From positions 6,860-70,859 of the forward strand of contig JBIOHP010000020.1 of the NCBI GenBank assembly GCA_044449065.1: DNA of 64,000 bases, written 5' to 3'. The position numbers and the translations under genes were made by a program. This DNA comes from JBIOHP01 sp044449065 (GTDB taxonomy: Bacteria; Bacteroidota; Ignavibacteria; UBA10030; SZUA-254). Below are positions 1 through 9,535 of this stretch, piece by piece (position 1 is the first letter of the stretch; each line of letters begins with the position of its first letter). The notes beneath the pieces were generated by a model. It did no database searches and was not told the DNA's origin. It worked only from the letters and a program-made list of their open reading frames with translations.

Positions 1-554
1 TAAACGCGGGACGATCCGGGATGACTGTAAGAAAGCTCGTTATCGGTGAGAAAAACGAAACTTCTTCCGTCTTCGGTAAACTTGTTGCCGATACCCTGCT
101 TCGGATGACTGAGCCGGATCGGGGAGATTTGGATTGTATCGATCATAAATGTTCTATCGCAGAGACCTTCGTACGTAATGTTTGCGGAGAGGTCTTCCCA
201 TTTTACCGGGAAGTAGGGCGGCGACATTGATTGAGATAAAAGGTCTTTGATAGATTGCTGAGCGAACGGACAGCCGAACATTTTCAGCGTGATTCCGCCG
301 ATGTAAATAGGTTTGAAAAATGGAAACCCCAGCAGGTGATCCCAGTGTGCATGGGTGAATATAAGATTAATGATTTTTCCGGGCTCATGGACTAGCTCGT
401 TGCCTAATTTCCGGATGCCGGTTCCGGCGTCGACAATAATGATCTCGTTATTTTTACTGCGAATCTCAATGCAAGTTGTATCTCCGCCGTATTTTACATA
501 TTCATTCCCTGAAACTGCGATTGAACCCCTTGCTCCCCAGCATTTGATCATCAT
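1..554 (-). CDS. MBL-fold metallo-hydrolase, C-terminus cut by window edge
   Basis: The reverse strand reads open from an ATG at 554 to base 1 with no stop, so the gene runs off the window (184 codons seen). The start is supported by GAGGAG eight bases upstream. Near the N-terminus is a GGDTTC motif, and at about residue 70 the metal-binding HAHWDHLLG motif, a variant of HxHxDH. Both are seen in single-domain beta-lactamase-fold hydrolases of the PhnP/RNase Z-like type. A later SHP segment (about residue 150) may supply a further metal ligand. The expected role is a cytosolic di-metal phosphodiesterase or related hydrolase; the substrate cannot be told. In many bacteria such domains are fused to regulatory domains, which cannot be checked here because the end is missing. 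Confidence 0.85.
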   Translation of the reverse strand, partial: MMIKCWGARGSIAVSGNEYVKYGGDTTCIEIRSKNNEIIIVDAGTGIRKLGNELVHEPGKIINLIFTHAHWDHLLGFPFFKPIYIGGITLKMFGCPFAQQSIKDLLSQSMSPPYFPVKWEDLSANITYEGLCDRTFMIDTIQISPIRLSHPKQGIGNKFTEDGRSFVFLTDNELSYSHPGSSRV

Positions 555-622
555 AAATTGTTCTCCTCATTGGTGAATGAAGATAAAAATTATTTGGTTT
601 AATTATGTGCTCTTCTCAACTG

Positions 623-2419
623 TTAAGCCCAAAGTTTATTAATCACATATAATAACGCCGAACCGCTCAGGATAAATACTCCGAAGAGTATCCAGGCGTA
701 ATCCATTCGTCCATACAAAAAGTTACCCACCACAAAAAGGGAAGACCATATTGTCATGCTTCCTGCCGCCCAACCAAGAAGCGATAATGGGATATTTTCG
801 TGCGACGTGCGAGCTTCATCTTTGGCAATACCAGCTTCTTTCCGGATGATTTCCCACCCGGGCCCGAAGGGGCGAACTTTTTTGTAAAATTCAATCAATG
901 TCGCACGGTTAGTCTTCGGTCCAAGAAACGTCGTTAAGAGCCAGCAAGCGGTTGTAAATCCGATGGTAATTAACAGGGCTATATGCGTGCTGATATGGAA
1001 TCCATTTTTATTCAGAATAAGAAGCACAATGGAAACGACGAACGAGCTTATCATCGCGGCAACTTCACTCCATGCATTCACCCTCCACCAAAACCATCGC
1101 ACAAGATAGAGCAATCCGGTGCCTGCGCCAACCTGAAGGATAATATCGAATGCATCCTTGGCAGTGTCGAGGAAAAATACCAGAGACGATGAGCATAAGA
1201 ATAAACCAACTGTGGCAAATCTGCCAGCCATCACATAATGTTTTTCAGTAGCGTCTTTTTTCCAGAACCGGCGATAAAAATCGTGCACCAGGTACGACGC
1301 GCCCCAGTTTAAATGAGTGAGGATGGTGGATGAGTTCGCGGCAATCAGTCCGCCTACCATCAGTCCGATGAAACCTACCGGCAGAAATTTTAGCATGGCG
1401 GGATATGCGATATCATGACCAAGAAGTCGGGGATCGAGATTGGGGAATGCTTTTTGGATATCGGAAAGTTGGGGATACACTAAAATTGAACAAAGCCCAA
1501 CAATTATCCAGGGCCAGGGACGAAGAACATAATGAGCGATATTAAAAAATAGCACCGCACCGAGAGAATCTTTTTCAGATTTGGAGGCGAGCATACGCTG
1601 GGCGATATAGCTTCCGCCGCCTGGCTCCGCGCCGGGGTACCAGACAGCCCACCACTGAACGGCTATCGGCATGATAAATATTGCCACCGCGATATCCCAG
1701 TTGTTCGTGAAGTCAGGGAGAATGTTGAGATAATTAATTCCGCCGGGTCCCTTGATGACAGAAAGTTTTTCCACCATGCCGTGAAGTCCGCCTACCTGCG
1801 GCAGTTGAAGCGCGAAGTATGCCGCGGCAATGACTGCCGTCATTTTGATAAAGAATTGCACCATGTCTATGACAAGAACGCCCCACAAGCCGGAGTGCGT
1901 TGCGAATACGACATTTAATACTCCCACCATCAGAAGCGTTTGCCAGCGCTCAAGACCGAACAGAATTCCGCCAATCTTGCACGCGGCTAAATTCACTGTT
2001 GCCATGATCATGCAATTGAAGAACAGACCGAGATACACGGAACGGAACCCCCTTACGAAACTTGCCGCTTTGCCGGAATAGCGGATTTCATAAAATTCCA
2101 AATCGGTCATAACCCCTGAGCGTCTCCAGAGCCGCGCGTAGAAAAATACTGTTGCAACGCCGGTAAGAACGAACGCCCACCACACCCAGTTGCCGGCGAC
2201 GCCCTGGCGGCGTACAATATCGGTGACAAGATTCGGCGTATCGCTGCTGAATGTTGTTGCGACCATCGATAAGCCCGCAAGCCACCAGGGAACAGAGCGG
2301 CCCGAGGCGAAAAATTCCGAAGTGTTCTTACCCGCGCGTTTTCCGAAAAACAATGCCGGGAAAAAACACACGAAGAGAGAGACTGCTACTATTGCCCAAT
2401 CGATTAATTGAAGATGCAC
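623..2419 (-). CDS. sodium:solute symporter (SSF family)
   Basis: This is a 598-residue, highly hydrophobic protein with about 13-14 predicted membrane segments. It starts with the SSF pattern: a first helix, then a GKRAGKNTSEFFASGRSVPWW stretch in which the SxxxFxxxGR..pWW signature is plain, then a serine/threonine-rich helix with TTFSSDTP. These are typical of Na+-coupled sugar or organic-solute symporters of the inner membrane. The length is slightly above the usual 480-550 because of an extra C-terminal soluble loop and final helices. It is transcribed alone, away from the following genes. The substrate is unknown; SSF members in this phylum are often labelled sugar or proline transporters without proof. 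A second, shorter SSF protein lies at 13403-14866. Confidence 0.9.
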   Translation of the reverse strand: MHLQLIDWAIVAVSLFVCFFPALFFGKRAGKNTSEFFASGRSVPWWLAGLSMVATTFSSDTPNLVTDIVRRQGVAGNWVWWAFVLTGVATVFFYARLWRRSGVMTDLEFYEIRYSGKAASFVRGFRSVYLGLFFNCMIMATVNLAACKIGGILFGLERWQTLLMVGVLNVVFATHSGLWGVLVIDMVQFFIKMTAVIAAAYFALQLPQVGGLHGMVEKLSVIKGPGGINYLNILPDFTNNWDIAVAIFIMPIAVQWWAVWYPGAEPGGGSYIAQRMLASKSEKDSLGAVLFFNIAHYVLRPWPWIIVGLCSILVYPQLSDIQKAFPNLDPRLLGHDIAYPAMLKFLPVGFIGLMVGGLIAANSSTILTHLNWGASYLVHDFYRRFWKKDATEKHYVMAGRFATVGLFLCSSSLVFFLDTAKDAFDIILQVGAGTGLLYLVRWFWWRVNAWSEVAAMISSFVVSIVLLILNKNGFHISTHIALLITIGFTTACWLLTTFLGPKTNRATLIEFYKKVRPFGPGWEIIRKEAGIAKDEARTSHENIPLSLLGWAAGSMTIWSSLFVVGNFLYGRMDYAWILFGVFILSGSALLYVINKLWA

Positions 2420-2618
2420 CGGTTAGTTTCCTTTATGAGAACACATGATGTGGTGTGAATTATGTATCGTTATGTAATTGAAAATTTTTATTCATTTTTG
2501 AATTATCTTCTTCGTAACATCTTGGCGAGAATCTCTTTGAATTAGCAATGAAAAAGAAATAATAATCAAATATTTCAGGAGATACAAATTGGCAGCGACC
2601 GTGCCAACCAAAGCCCAC

Positions 2619-2639
2619 TCCCGATAATAAACATCGGGA
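2619..2639. repeat. palindromic hairpin, TCCCGAT/ATCGGGA
   Basis: A perfect 7-bp inverted repeat (2619-2625 with 2633-2639) encloses a 7-base loop. It sits in the 437-bp gap between the symporter and the lipocalin-like gene. The same TCCCGA/TCGGGA core recurs inside the MITE-like element at 41572-41587, so this is probably a dispersed repeat rather than a gene-specific regulator. Confidence 0.6.
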
Positions 2640-2662
2640 CGGGAAAAACACCTGCCCTTAAT

Positions 2663-2703
2663 CCCCGCCCTGGCAGCCCGCCTGACCAGCGGGCAGGACG
2701 GGG
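2663..2703. repeat. nested GC-rich palindrome
   Basis: An inner perfect stem GCCCGC/GCGGGC (2676-2681 with 2689-2694, loop of seven) is enclosed by CCCCG/CGGGG (2663-2667 with 2699-2703). It is much more GC-rich than the surrounding spacer. It resembles the GC-rich palindrome at 18458-18486, so a dispersed REP-type repeat is likely. The rest of the spacer 2420-2856 shows no gene or RNA. Confidence 0.6.
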
Positions 2704-2856
2704 AAACGACTTCACGAACAGCCGAGAAGGGGGATGTTGCTATTGGTCTCCTTGCCATTCGGTGTTGTATTTCGTACATTTCTTAATCGGAAGTAGCTGC
2801 CGAAACGTTTCGTTTGGATTTATAAGATACATTTCAGAAACATTGAGGGAATTAGT

Positions 2857-3654
2857 TTGAAACAAAAATCAGAATTTGTATTTTCGAAATGGTACGTCGA
2901 TTGTGTCGGAGAAAATGGCGATACATTGATTGCGTACTATGCAACGATGAAGTGGCAGTCGCTCACGTTTCATTACTCCAATCTTATTACCCATAATCAG
3001 GAAGTGGGAACGCTGAAAAGAGGTTCGATTTTAAAAAATACCGTCCCGCGCGTAGAAAATTCATCGCTTGTTTGGGATTCACCTATGATGAATTTTAAAG
3101 GAACCTGGCGCCGCCGTGAGCGAGAAATTCAACGTCGGTTATTTGAAAACGAAGAAGGCATTCTCACCTGGTCATGCGTGATGCCGCGAGCCGACGTCGA
3201 GATATCAATGGAAAAATCACGCTACTTTCCCGGGACCGGATACGTTGAGCATCTAACTTTAACGTTAAAACCCTGGCTTCTTCCTATCGATGAACTCCGG
3301 TGGGGTAGATTTCATTCTCATGCCGACACGTTAATTTGGATTGACTGGTTAAGCGCCAAACCGACAAGGTTGGTGATCCATAACGGGGTCGTCATGCAGG
3401 ATTGTTCAATTAATGATATGCTCATCACGACGAAAAATGGCGATTGTTCATTGTTATTGGAGGAGCGAAAAGTGTTGCAGGAAGAACCCATCTTAAACTC
3501 ACGTCTGCTAACTCTTCCCGGATTGATCAATTTAATTCCCGAAAATCTTCAACACGCACATCAATGCAGATGGAGGAGCCGCGGATTATTATGCCATGAA
3601 TCGTCTCCGCCTGTAAAAGGATGGGCGATTCATGAATACATAAAGTTCAGATGA
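2857..3654 (+). CDS. lipocalin/CrtC-like protein (carotenoid hydratase-like fold)
   Basis: A 265-residue soluble protein starts at TTG 2857, with GAGGGA 6 bases upstream. There is no signal peptide. The N-terminus FSKWYVDCVGENGDTLIAYYA and the later GTGYVEHLTL...PWLLPIDELRWGRF pattern, followed by IWIDW, are reminiscent of the two-lobed lipocalin-like family that includes carotenoid 1,2-hydratase CrtC and AttH. That assignment is by recognition of the general pattern only. Its stop codon overlaps the start of the next gene by four bases (ATGA), so the two are translationally coupled. The partner is a fusion of lipid-linked enzymes, suggesting that this protein binds or modifies an isoprenoid or lipid substrate. 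No carotenoid genes are visible nearby. Confidence 0.65.
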   Translation: MKQKSEFVFSKWYVDCVGENGDTLIAYYATMKWQSLTFHYSNLITHNQEVGTLKRGSILKNTVPRVENSSLVWDSPMMNFKGTWRRREREIQRRLFENEEGILTWSCVMPRADVEISMEKSRYFPGTGYVEHLTLTLKPWLLPIDELRWGRFHSHADTLIWIDWLSAKPTRLVIHNGVVMQDCSINDMLITTKNGDCSLLLEERKVLQEEPILNSRLLTLPGLINLIPENLQHAHQCRWRSRGLLCHESSPPVKGWAIHEYIKFR

Positions 3655-5588
3655 AAACCCAAGTTCCCGGAATATATTTCTGGAAATTTCTTTATGGTTT
3701 CTCCTTTGTCGTTATTCTGCCGCTTTTATTGGTACGATGGGCTGCGCTGACAGAACAATTTGTACGGTTGCCGCCAATCGCTGCTCCAATCCCGGGTCTG
3801 ATACTCATGATTGTTGGAGGATACATCTGGTTGGCAGGCGTCGCAACCCTGATCTATTACGGGAGGGGATTGCCGATGAACGCATTTCCTCCGGTAGAAT
3901 TTGTCTCGAAGGGAATTTTTCATGTCTTTCCTCATCCAATCTATACCGGGTTTTGTGCCATTTGTATCGGTTACGCCATTTACATCGGTTCTTCGTCCGG
4001 CTTATGGCTGGTAACGCCTATTGTAATTTTATCCTGTGTAGCCCTGGTACAGGGTTTTGAGAAAGATGAACTCAGCAAGCGGTTTGGTGAATACTTACCG
4101 AAACCTTTGCTCGGATTACCTTCCCGCGAGTTAAGAGCTCCCTTGCCGCGAGAAATATACTCTGTGTATCTTCTCGTATTTTTCCCATGGCTCGTTTTAT
4201 ATGAGCTTGTGAGTTATATCGGTGTTCCATCCGATGCTCTTTCATCCTATTTACCGTTTGAGAAAAACATCCCGGTCTTCGACTGGACGGAAATATTCTA
4301 CGGCGCGACATATATATTTGTTATGATCGGTCCTATCATCTGCAGATCGGCAACTCAATTGAGAGAGTTTGCGATCAACGGGCTGATCGCAACATTTGTG
4401 ATCATACTAACATTTTTGACAATTCCATTAATTGCGGCGCCGAAACTTTTTATGCCGGGCAGTTTCCTTGGTGCTATACTAATCCGTGAACAGAATTATG
4501 ATACCTCAGCGGCTGCATTTCCATCATTCCATGTCGTGTGGGCATTTCTCGCGGCGAAACTCTACGCCGGTTCTTTTCCTCGCCTGAAATATTTCTGGTG
4601 GTTCGTTGCGATTCTCGTCTCCCTCAGTTGCATCACAACAGGTATGCATTCGATAATAGACGTCCTTGGCGGTATTCTGGTGGTGATCGGTGTGTTTAAA
4701 ATCCGTGAAATATGGAATTGGGTACGTTCATTCTCCGAACGTTTCGCAAATTCATGGAAAGAGTGGCAGTTCGGAAATGTGCGGATCATAAATCACGGTC
4801 TCTATACCGGTTTGGGATCGTTTATCGGGTTACTCATTGTGGGAAATCTGCTCGGTGCGGATCATGTTGGTTTTACCTTAATCATTTTCTCCAGCTCGTT
4901 GATTTTTGCCGGGTTATGGGGTCAATTTATTGAAGGATCACCGCGGCTCTTAAGGCCGTATGGTTATTATGGAGGAGTGGTAGGAGTTATCGTAGGGGTT
5001 TTCCTTGCGGGATTATTTGATGGAAATACCTGGCTCCTATTCGGAGCTTGCAGCGTCGCGGGTCCCTGGATACAAGCGACAGGCAGACTTCGATGTTTGG
5101 TCCAAGGGTGCTGTCATGGCAGGCAAACAACAGCCGGGATCGGGATCAGATTCACTCATCCCCGAAGTCGTGTGAATAAAATAGCCGGGTTTACAGGAGT
5201 CCCGCTGCATCCTACACAAGTTTATTCAATATTGTGGAATATTTTTTGCGGAATTATTTTAGCGAGACTCTGGTCGGTTCATACATCCTTGCCTTTGATA
5301 TCCGGAATGTACCTTATACTAAATGGCTTGGGCCGCTTTGTCGAAGAATCGTATAGGGGAGAACCACAAACGCCGGTCTTTGGCAGGATGAGATTGTATC
5401 AATGGATGTCGTTGTTAAGCGTTGTTTCGGGCATCATTGTAACCACACTTGTTACTCAAACTCCAATCCCTGACCCGGATATGAATTGGAGTTCGCTCAT
5501 AGCCGGAATCGGATTTGGATTATTTATCTGGTTTGCTCAGGGCGTCGATTTTCCTAATTCCAACAGGCGGTTTGCGAGGTTAACGTAG
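3651..5588 (+). CDS. ICMT-like / PAP2 / Lgt-like three-domain membrane fusion
   Basis: This 645-residue polytopic protein has three parts. Residues about 1-165 look like an isoprenylcysteine carboxyl methyltransferase-type domain (HPIYTG near 100, then an acidic helix with EKDELSKRFGEYL). Residues about 190-365 are a PAP2_3/AUR1-type phosphatase or phosphotransferase, with PSFH at 291-294 and GMHSIID at 331-337 giving the catalytic His and Asp. Residues about 380-645 resemble prolipoprotein diacylglyceryl transferase (Lgt): GCCHG at 486-490, HPTQVY, and GRFVEE at 561-566. Each unit is normally a separate inner-membrane enzyme acting on lipids. The gene is coupled by ATGA overlap to the lipocalin-like gene upstream. 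The combined substrate is unknown. The Lgt-like part is probably not the housekeeping Lgt because it lacks the usual N-terminal half. Confidence 0.8.
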   Translation: MKTQVPGIYFWKFLYGFSFVVILPLLLVRWAALTEQFVRLPPIAAPIPGLILMIVGGYIWLAGVATLIYYGRGLPMNAFPPVEFVSKGIFHVFPHPIYTGFCAICIGYAIYIGSSSGLWLVTPIVILSCVALVQGFEKDELSKRFGEYLPKPLLGLPSRELRAPLPREIYSVYLLVFFPWLVLYELVSYIGVPSDALSSYLPFEKNIPVFDWTEIFYGATYIFVMIGPIICRSATQLREFAINGLIATFVIILTFLTIPLIAAPKLFMPGSFLGAILIREQNYDTSAAAFPSFHVVWAFLAAKLYAGSFPRLKYFWWFVAILVSLSCITTGMHSIIDVLGGILVVIGVFKIREIWNWVRSFSERFANSWKEWQFGNVRIINHGLYTGLGSFIGLLIVGNLLGADHVGFTLIIFSSSLIFAGLWGQFIEGSPRLLRPYGYYGGVVGVIVGVFLAGLFDGNTWLLFGACSVAGPWIQATGRLRCLVQGCCHGRQTTAGIGIRFTHPRSRVNKIAGFTGVPLHPTQVYSILWNIFCGIILARLWSVHTSLPLISGMYLILNGLGRFVEESYRGEPQTPVFGRMRLYQWMSLLSVVSGIIVTTLVTQTPIPDPDMNWSSLIAGIGFGLFIWFAQGVDFPNSNRRFARLT

Positions 5589-5617
5589 CTCGAACTTCAT
5601 CCTCAAGTTATTTTCTT

Positions 5618-7054
5618 TTACCCAACCTTTACCACAACCATCGTCATGTCGTCATGCTGCGCTGCCGAGCCGCTGTGTGTTTTGACCGCGGCTACCAATC
5701 CATCGAGAATTTCTTTTGACGAGCGTTGAGATACATTAATGGTTCGGATGTATTGTTCTATCCGGTCGGTTCCAAACGTTTCTTTATTAGCATTCATCGC
5801 CTCGGTAATACCGTCAGTCAGGAAAAAGAGAACATCTCCGGCTCCTAATTGAACAGTGCGTTCCTCGTAGATACTATCTTCTTTCATGCCGAGTGGGAAA
5901 TTCACCCCCATTCGATCAATCCATTGAGCCCCAGATGAAGAAATTAAAAGCGGTTTCGTTTGACCGGCATTTGCCACCGTGAGAGTTTTTTCAGGAATAT
6001 TCAACATTGTTAATAGAAATGCGATGAAATTGCCGCGTTTCGTATGGGCGAAAACCGCTTTATTCAATCGTGTGAGGATTTCGGCCGGTGATCGGCTCTG
6101 TTTAACTTCAGTAGAAAATGCGCCGCTCGTGAACACTGCAGCAAGCGCGGCTTTCATCCCCTTTCCAGAAACATCGAATACCGATATTCCGAGCATTGTC
6201 TTTTGATCATCGAGGAAGACATAATCATAATGATCGCCGCCGACTTCTTTTGCAGGGAGCGATATTCCCGCAATATCGAATCCTTCCAGTACGGGAGCGT
6301 GTTCAGGCATGAGGGATACCTGCACATCATGTGCGAGTCTTAGTTCAGTTTTCAGATTTTCTTTCTCATCACGTTCCAATGATGCTACCCAGAGTAGTAA
6401 ATTTACTGCCGCTAAAACGAGAGCTCCGGAAAGCGCCAGCGGCATCAATCCCTGACCGCCAAATCGCGTGATGGCAACGAATATACCGACCGCAATAAGC
6501 GAGTAAGAAATGACAACTATTCTTCTGCGGTCTTCGGGTATGTTGGTGAAAATCTCATCGCTCCAGAGGAGTGAAAATATGAGCGCATCTTTGAGTTTCA
6601 AATTCTGATTAGAGATATCCATTCTTCGTTTATATTCTTCTTTTTTTGTTCGCAGAAGAGTTGTGATCCTGCCCCACAGGAGAAATAAGATTCCGGCAAT
6701 AATAAGGTCATTGGTAAAACGAGCCCATGAATCATTACTTAACCCATCAATCAATGCGCCTATCAGTTCAACAACGATAAGGATTTTGATAATACGTACA
6801 AGTATTTTTTTAAATTTGACAGGGTCCATGAGGTTAGATACGTTGATTTTCGGTTGTTCACCGTTTGATCCGGTGAGAAACTTCCCAATACCGTCTTTCC
6901 GTATCATTTGAGAGACCTCAGAGATCTGAGATTTTGCCCCGTCCAGGATGGTATGCAATTCTTGATAAAATGTGTCGAATCTACTCATGATTGTCACGTG
7001 AAAATTTACGAAATGTATCATGCATAATGAGACGATTTCAGACCGGTTTCTCAT
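5618..7054 (-). CDS. membrane-anchored SpoIIE/RsbU-type PP2C phosphatase
   Basis: This 478-residue protein has two pairs of membrane segments (about 100-145 and 175-225) and a C-terminal SpoIIE domain from about 245. The diagnostic elements are LAHDVQVSLMP, the metal-binding AKEVGGDHYDY, SVFDVSGKGMKAALA, NAGQTKPLL, and a final FFLTDGITEA...QHDDMTMVVV. This is a Mn/Mg-dependent serine phosphatase that usually dephosphorylates a STAS-domain anti-sigma antagonist in partner switching. A STAS protein lies at 13022-13357, although no anti-sigma kinase is seen. The start is uncertain: a second ATG at 6988 begins MSRFDTFYQEL and would remove 22 residues of poor quality. It is divergent from the histidine kinase, with a 117-bp shared promoter region. 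Confidence 0.9.
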   Translation of the reverse strand: MRNRSEIVSLCMIHFVNFHVTIMSRFDTFYQELHTILDGAKSQISEVSQMIRKDGIGKFLTGSNGEQPKINVSNLMDPVKFKKILVRIIKILIVVELIGALIDGLSNDSWARFTNDLIIAGILFLLWGRITTLLRTKKEEYKRRMDISNQNLKLKDALIFSLLWSDEIFTNIPEDRRRIVVISYSLIAVGIFVAITRFGGQGLMPLALSGALVLAAVNLLLWVASLERDEKENLKTELRLAHDVQVSLMPEHAPVLEGFDIAGISLPAKEVGGDHYDYVFLDDQKTMLGISVFDVSGKGMKAALAAVFTSGAFSTEVKQSRSPAEILTRLNKAVFAHTKRGNFIAFLLTMLNIPEKTLTVANAGQTKPLLISSSGAQWIDRMGVNFPLGMKEDSIYEERTVQLGAGDVLFFLTDGITEAMNANKETFGTDRIEQYIRTINVSQRSSKEILDGLVAAVKTHSGSAAQHDDMTMVVVKVG

Positions 7055-7171
7055 TATTCTGATATCGATGAAATTACTTTAAATAATGTACGAAAAGATA
7101 TTGAATTTGTTCAAGATCACAGGTATACTTGCTCCTTTTGTGGTTTCTTAGTACATTTTCGATGAAGAATA

Positions 7172-9409
7172 ATGCTTTTACCGACACTTAAGAAAATTCG
7201 ACAATTTTATCGTTCAATGGGATTGGTAGAACAATCTCAGGTAGTTGCCTCAACAGCGGTGGTGGTTTCGATGGTCACCATCGTGACTGCCCATTATGTA
7301 ACCCAGCAGGTGCTTGGTTGGCTGGATTTTATCAGTCTGATTACCGTCGGTATAATCGGATTTACGAGCGTGACGTTTTCACTAAAATACGGACGGCAAC
7401 TTGAGGATCAACGGCGTGAATTACAGTCATTGAACAATATCACCGAGGCAGTAAATCATTCCGTTGAGCTCAACTTCGTGCTTCAAAGCGCCTTGAACAA
7501 AGTTATGGAATTGATGAACGCCGAATTCGGGTGGATATATCTTCTTGAAGGCACGCAATTAATTTTACATCGCCAGGCAGGAACGACCGCAAAATTATTT
7601 CTCCCAAACAATTCCATTTCCGACGATACGCTTGTATGGATTCATGAACCGGTTTTACAGAAAGCCGAATCTGATCTTATCAAAAGATGTACTACAAATG
7701 AATTTCACGAAACCGGCATTAGAATTCTTTCCTCCATCCCTTTGGAACGGCAAGGCATTTTTGCCGGAGTAATGATTATCGGCAGCAGCGAGCCGCGCAG
7801 GTTTGAATCAAAAAAAATTACGCTCTTGCAGGCATTTGGCAACCAGATCAGCATGGCGCTGCATAACGCTTCGTTGTTTGAACAAGTAAAACAATCGGAA
7901 CAACTGTATGCAGATCTGTATGAACATTCTCCCGATATGTATCACAGCATCGATAGGCATGGCATCATACAACGCTGCAATCTGACCGAGAGTATTGTTC
8001 TCGGTTATCCGAAAGAAGAATTAGTGGGAAGACCTGTTTTGAAGATATATCCTCCTTCCCAGCACGATAAAGTCCGGGAAAACCTTCGCAAGATATTTGA
8101 AGAGGGAAAAGAGCTCCGCGGCATTGAGGAACAGGTTCAGCATAAGGATGGATTTCTCATCGATGTGAACGTTAATACCTCGTTGATATACAATAGCGAC
8201 GGCAAACCCATCGTCGCGCGTATGGTTTTTCGCGATATTACCGAAAAGAAGAAATTTGAGACCCAAATTCTTCAAGCGCAAAAAATCGATAGCATTGGGA
8301 ACCTGGCAGGGGGAATCGCGCATGATTTCAACAATATCCTTACATCGATCCTCGGATCAGCGTCCATCATGAGACGCAGGATTAAAGATGATTTGCGTTA
8401 CTCGAAGTACGTTGAATTAATTGAAACTGCCTCGCGTCGCGGCGCCGCGCTGACCAGACAACTCCTTACATTCGCCCGCAAGACGAATCCCCATGTTCGC
8501 TTGGTGGATATGAACCATGTTATCGACGAAACGATTCGGTTAATCGAAGCGACCACGCCGAAATCAATCATCATAAAGAAATCTCTTTCGCCCGAACCGG
8601 CGTTTATCAATGCCGACGAGGGTCAATTGCAGCAGGCAATAATGAATCTTTCGCTGAACGCGCGTGATGCAATGCCGAACGGCGGTGATTTGTACATTTC
8701 CTGCAAAACGATGTATATCGATGATGAACATGTGGGAAATATTCCGGATGGAAAACCGGGCAAGTATGTCGTTATGACTCTTGCCGATACCGGTGTCGGT
8801 ATTCCGCAGCATTATATCAATCGAATCTTCGAACCGTTCTTTACCACGAAAGATGAAGGCAAGGGAACGGGGCTCGGACTGGCAGTGGTTTATGGAGTCG
8901 TGCGGAGCCATCATGGGTATATCAGCGTGGAGAGTGAAGTGAATAACGGCACGATCTTCACCATTTATCTCCCGCGAGCAACCGAAGGGATATCCACGCA
9001 AATTACGCAGCGGAAAGTTCCGATCATCGGCGGGAATGAAAAAATACTTCTCGTGGAAGACGAATTATCGGTAAGCGAGATCGGTTCGGATATTCTCAAG
9101 GAATTGGGATACGAAGTTCAGATCGCTCCGAACGGAAAAGAAGCTATTCATATAATATCCCAATTGCCGAACGCGTTTCACCTGGTAATTCTCGATATGA
9201 ATATGCCACAGATGGGCGGTAAAGCGGCATTTGAAATCATTAAAGAACAATTTCCCCATTTGAAGGTGTTAATCTGCAGCGGGTACAGCGCACAGGTATT
9301 GGAAGATTCAAAATTTCTTCACACAGTGGAAGGGTATCTCCAAAAACCGTACGGGGTGGAGGACCTTGCCTCTAATATTCGTTCGATCCTTGATACTTCG
9401 ATGAATTAG
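7172..9409 (+). CDS. hybrid sensor histidine kinase (GAF-PAS-HisKA-HATPase-REC)
   Basis: In this 745-residue protein, two N-terminal membrane helices (about 20-70) are followed by a GAF domain (about 95-245) and a PAS domain with PAC (about 250-370). The HisKA box GGIAHDFNN has the phospho-acceptor His384. The HATPase_c domain has NARDAMPNGG, DTGVGIP and GTGLGL. A C-terminal receiver has acidic LLVEDE and acceptor Asp675 in LVILDMNMP. The ATPase sub-family with the HDFNN box is typical of hybrid kinases that signal through a phosphorelay. No separate output regulator is adjacent. The signal sensed is unknown; GAF and PAS suggest a small-molecule or redox input. Confidence 0.95.
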   Translation: MLLPTLKKIRQFYRSMGLVEQSQVVASTAVVVSMVTIVTAHYVTQQVLGWLDFISLITVGIIGFTSVTFSLKYGRQLEDQRRELQSLNNITEAVNHSVELNFVLQSALNKVMELMNAEFGWIYLLEGTQLILHRQAGTTAKLFLPNNSISDDTLVWIHEPVLQKAESDLIKRCTTNEFHETGIRILSSIPLERQGIFAGVMIIGSSEPRRFESKKITLLQAFGNQISMALHNASLFEQVKQSEQLYADLYEHSPDMYHSIDRHGIIQRCNLTESIVLGYPKEELVGRPVLKIYPPSQHDKVRENLRKIFEEGKELRGIEEQVQHKDGFLIDVNVNTSLIYNSDGKPIVARMVFRDITEKKKFETQILQAQKIDSIGNLAGGIAHDFNNILTSILGSASIMRRRIKDDLRYSKYVELIETASRRGAALTRQLLTFARKTNPHVRLVDMNHVIDETIRLIEATTPKSIIIKKSLSPEPAFINADEGQLQQAIMNLSLNARDAMPNGGDLYISCKTMYIDDEHVGNIPDGKPGKYVVMTLADTGVGIPQHYINRIFEPFFTTKDEGKGTGLGLAVVYGVVRSHHGYISVESEVNNGTIFTIYLPRATEGISTQITQRKVPIIGGNEKILLVEDELSVSEIGSDILKELGYEVQIAPNGKEAIHIISQLPNAFHLVILDMNMPQMGGKAAFEIIKEQFPHLKVLICSGYSAQVLEDSKFLHTVEGYLQKPYGVEDLASNIRSILDTSMN

Positions 9410-9535
9410 GAGAATGAAGGGTGTAATTGTTTTATGGTAATATCAACAAAGAAATTTTATGATTAAGATTCAGGAAATACAAAGAAAAAATTTACAGTTC
9501 AACCGATTATCCGATGAGCGGGATTTATATTTATC

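Noticed and set aside
21..576. Two short plus-strand reading frames
   Set aside because: They are the antisense shadow of the minus-strand MBL-fold gene, whose motifs are clear.
3651..5588. Calling the gene lgt
   Set aside because: Only the C-terminal third resembles Lgt and the first two thirds are other enzymes; it is unlikely to be the housekeeping copy.
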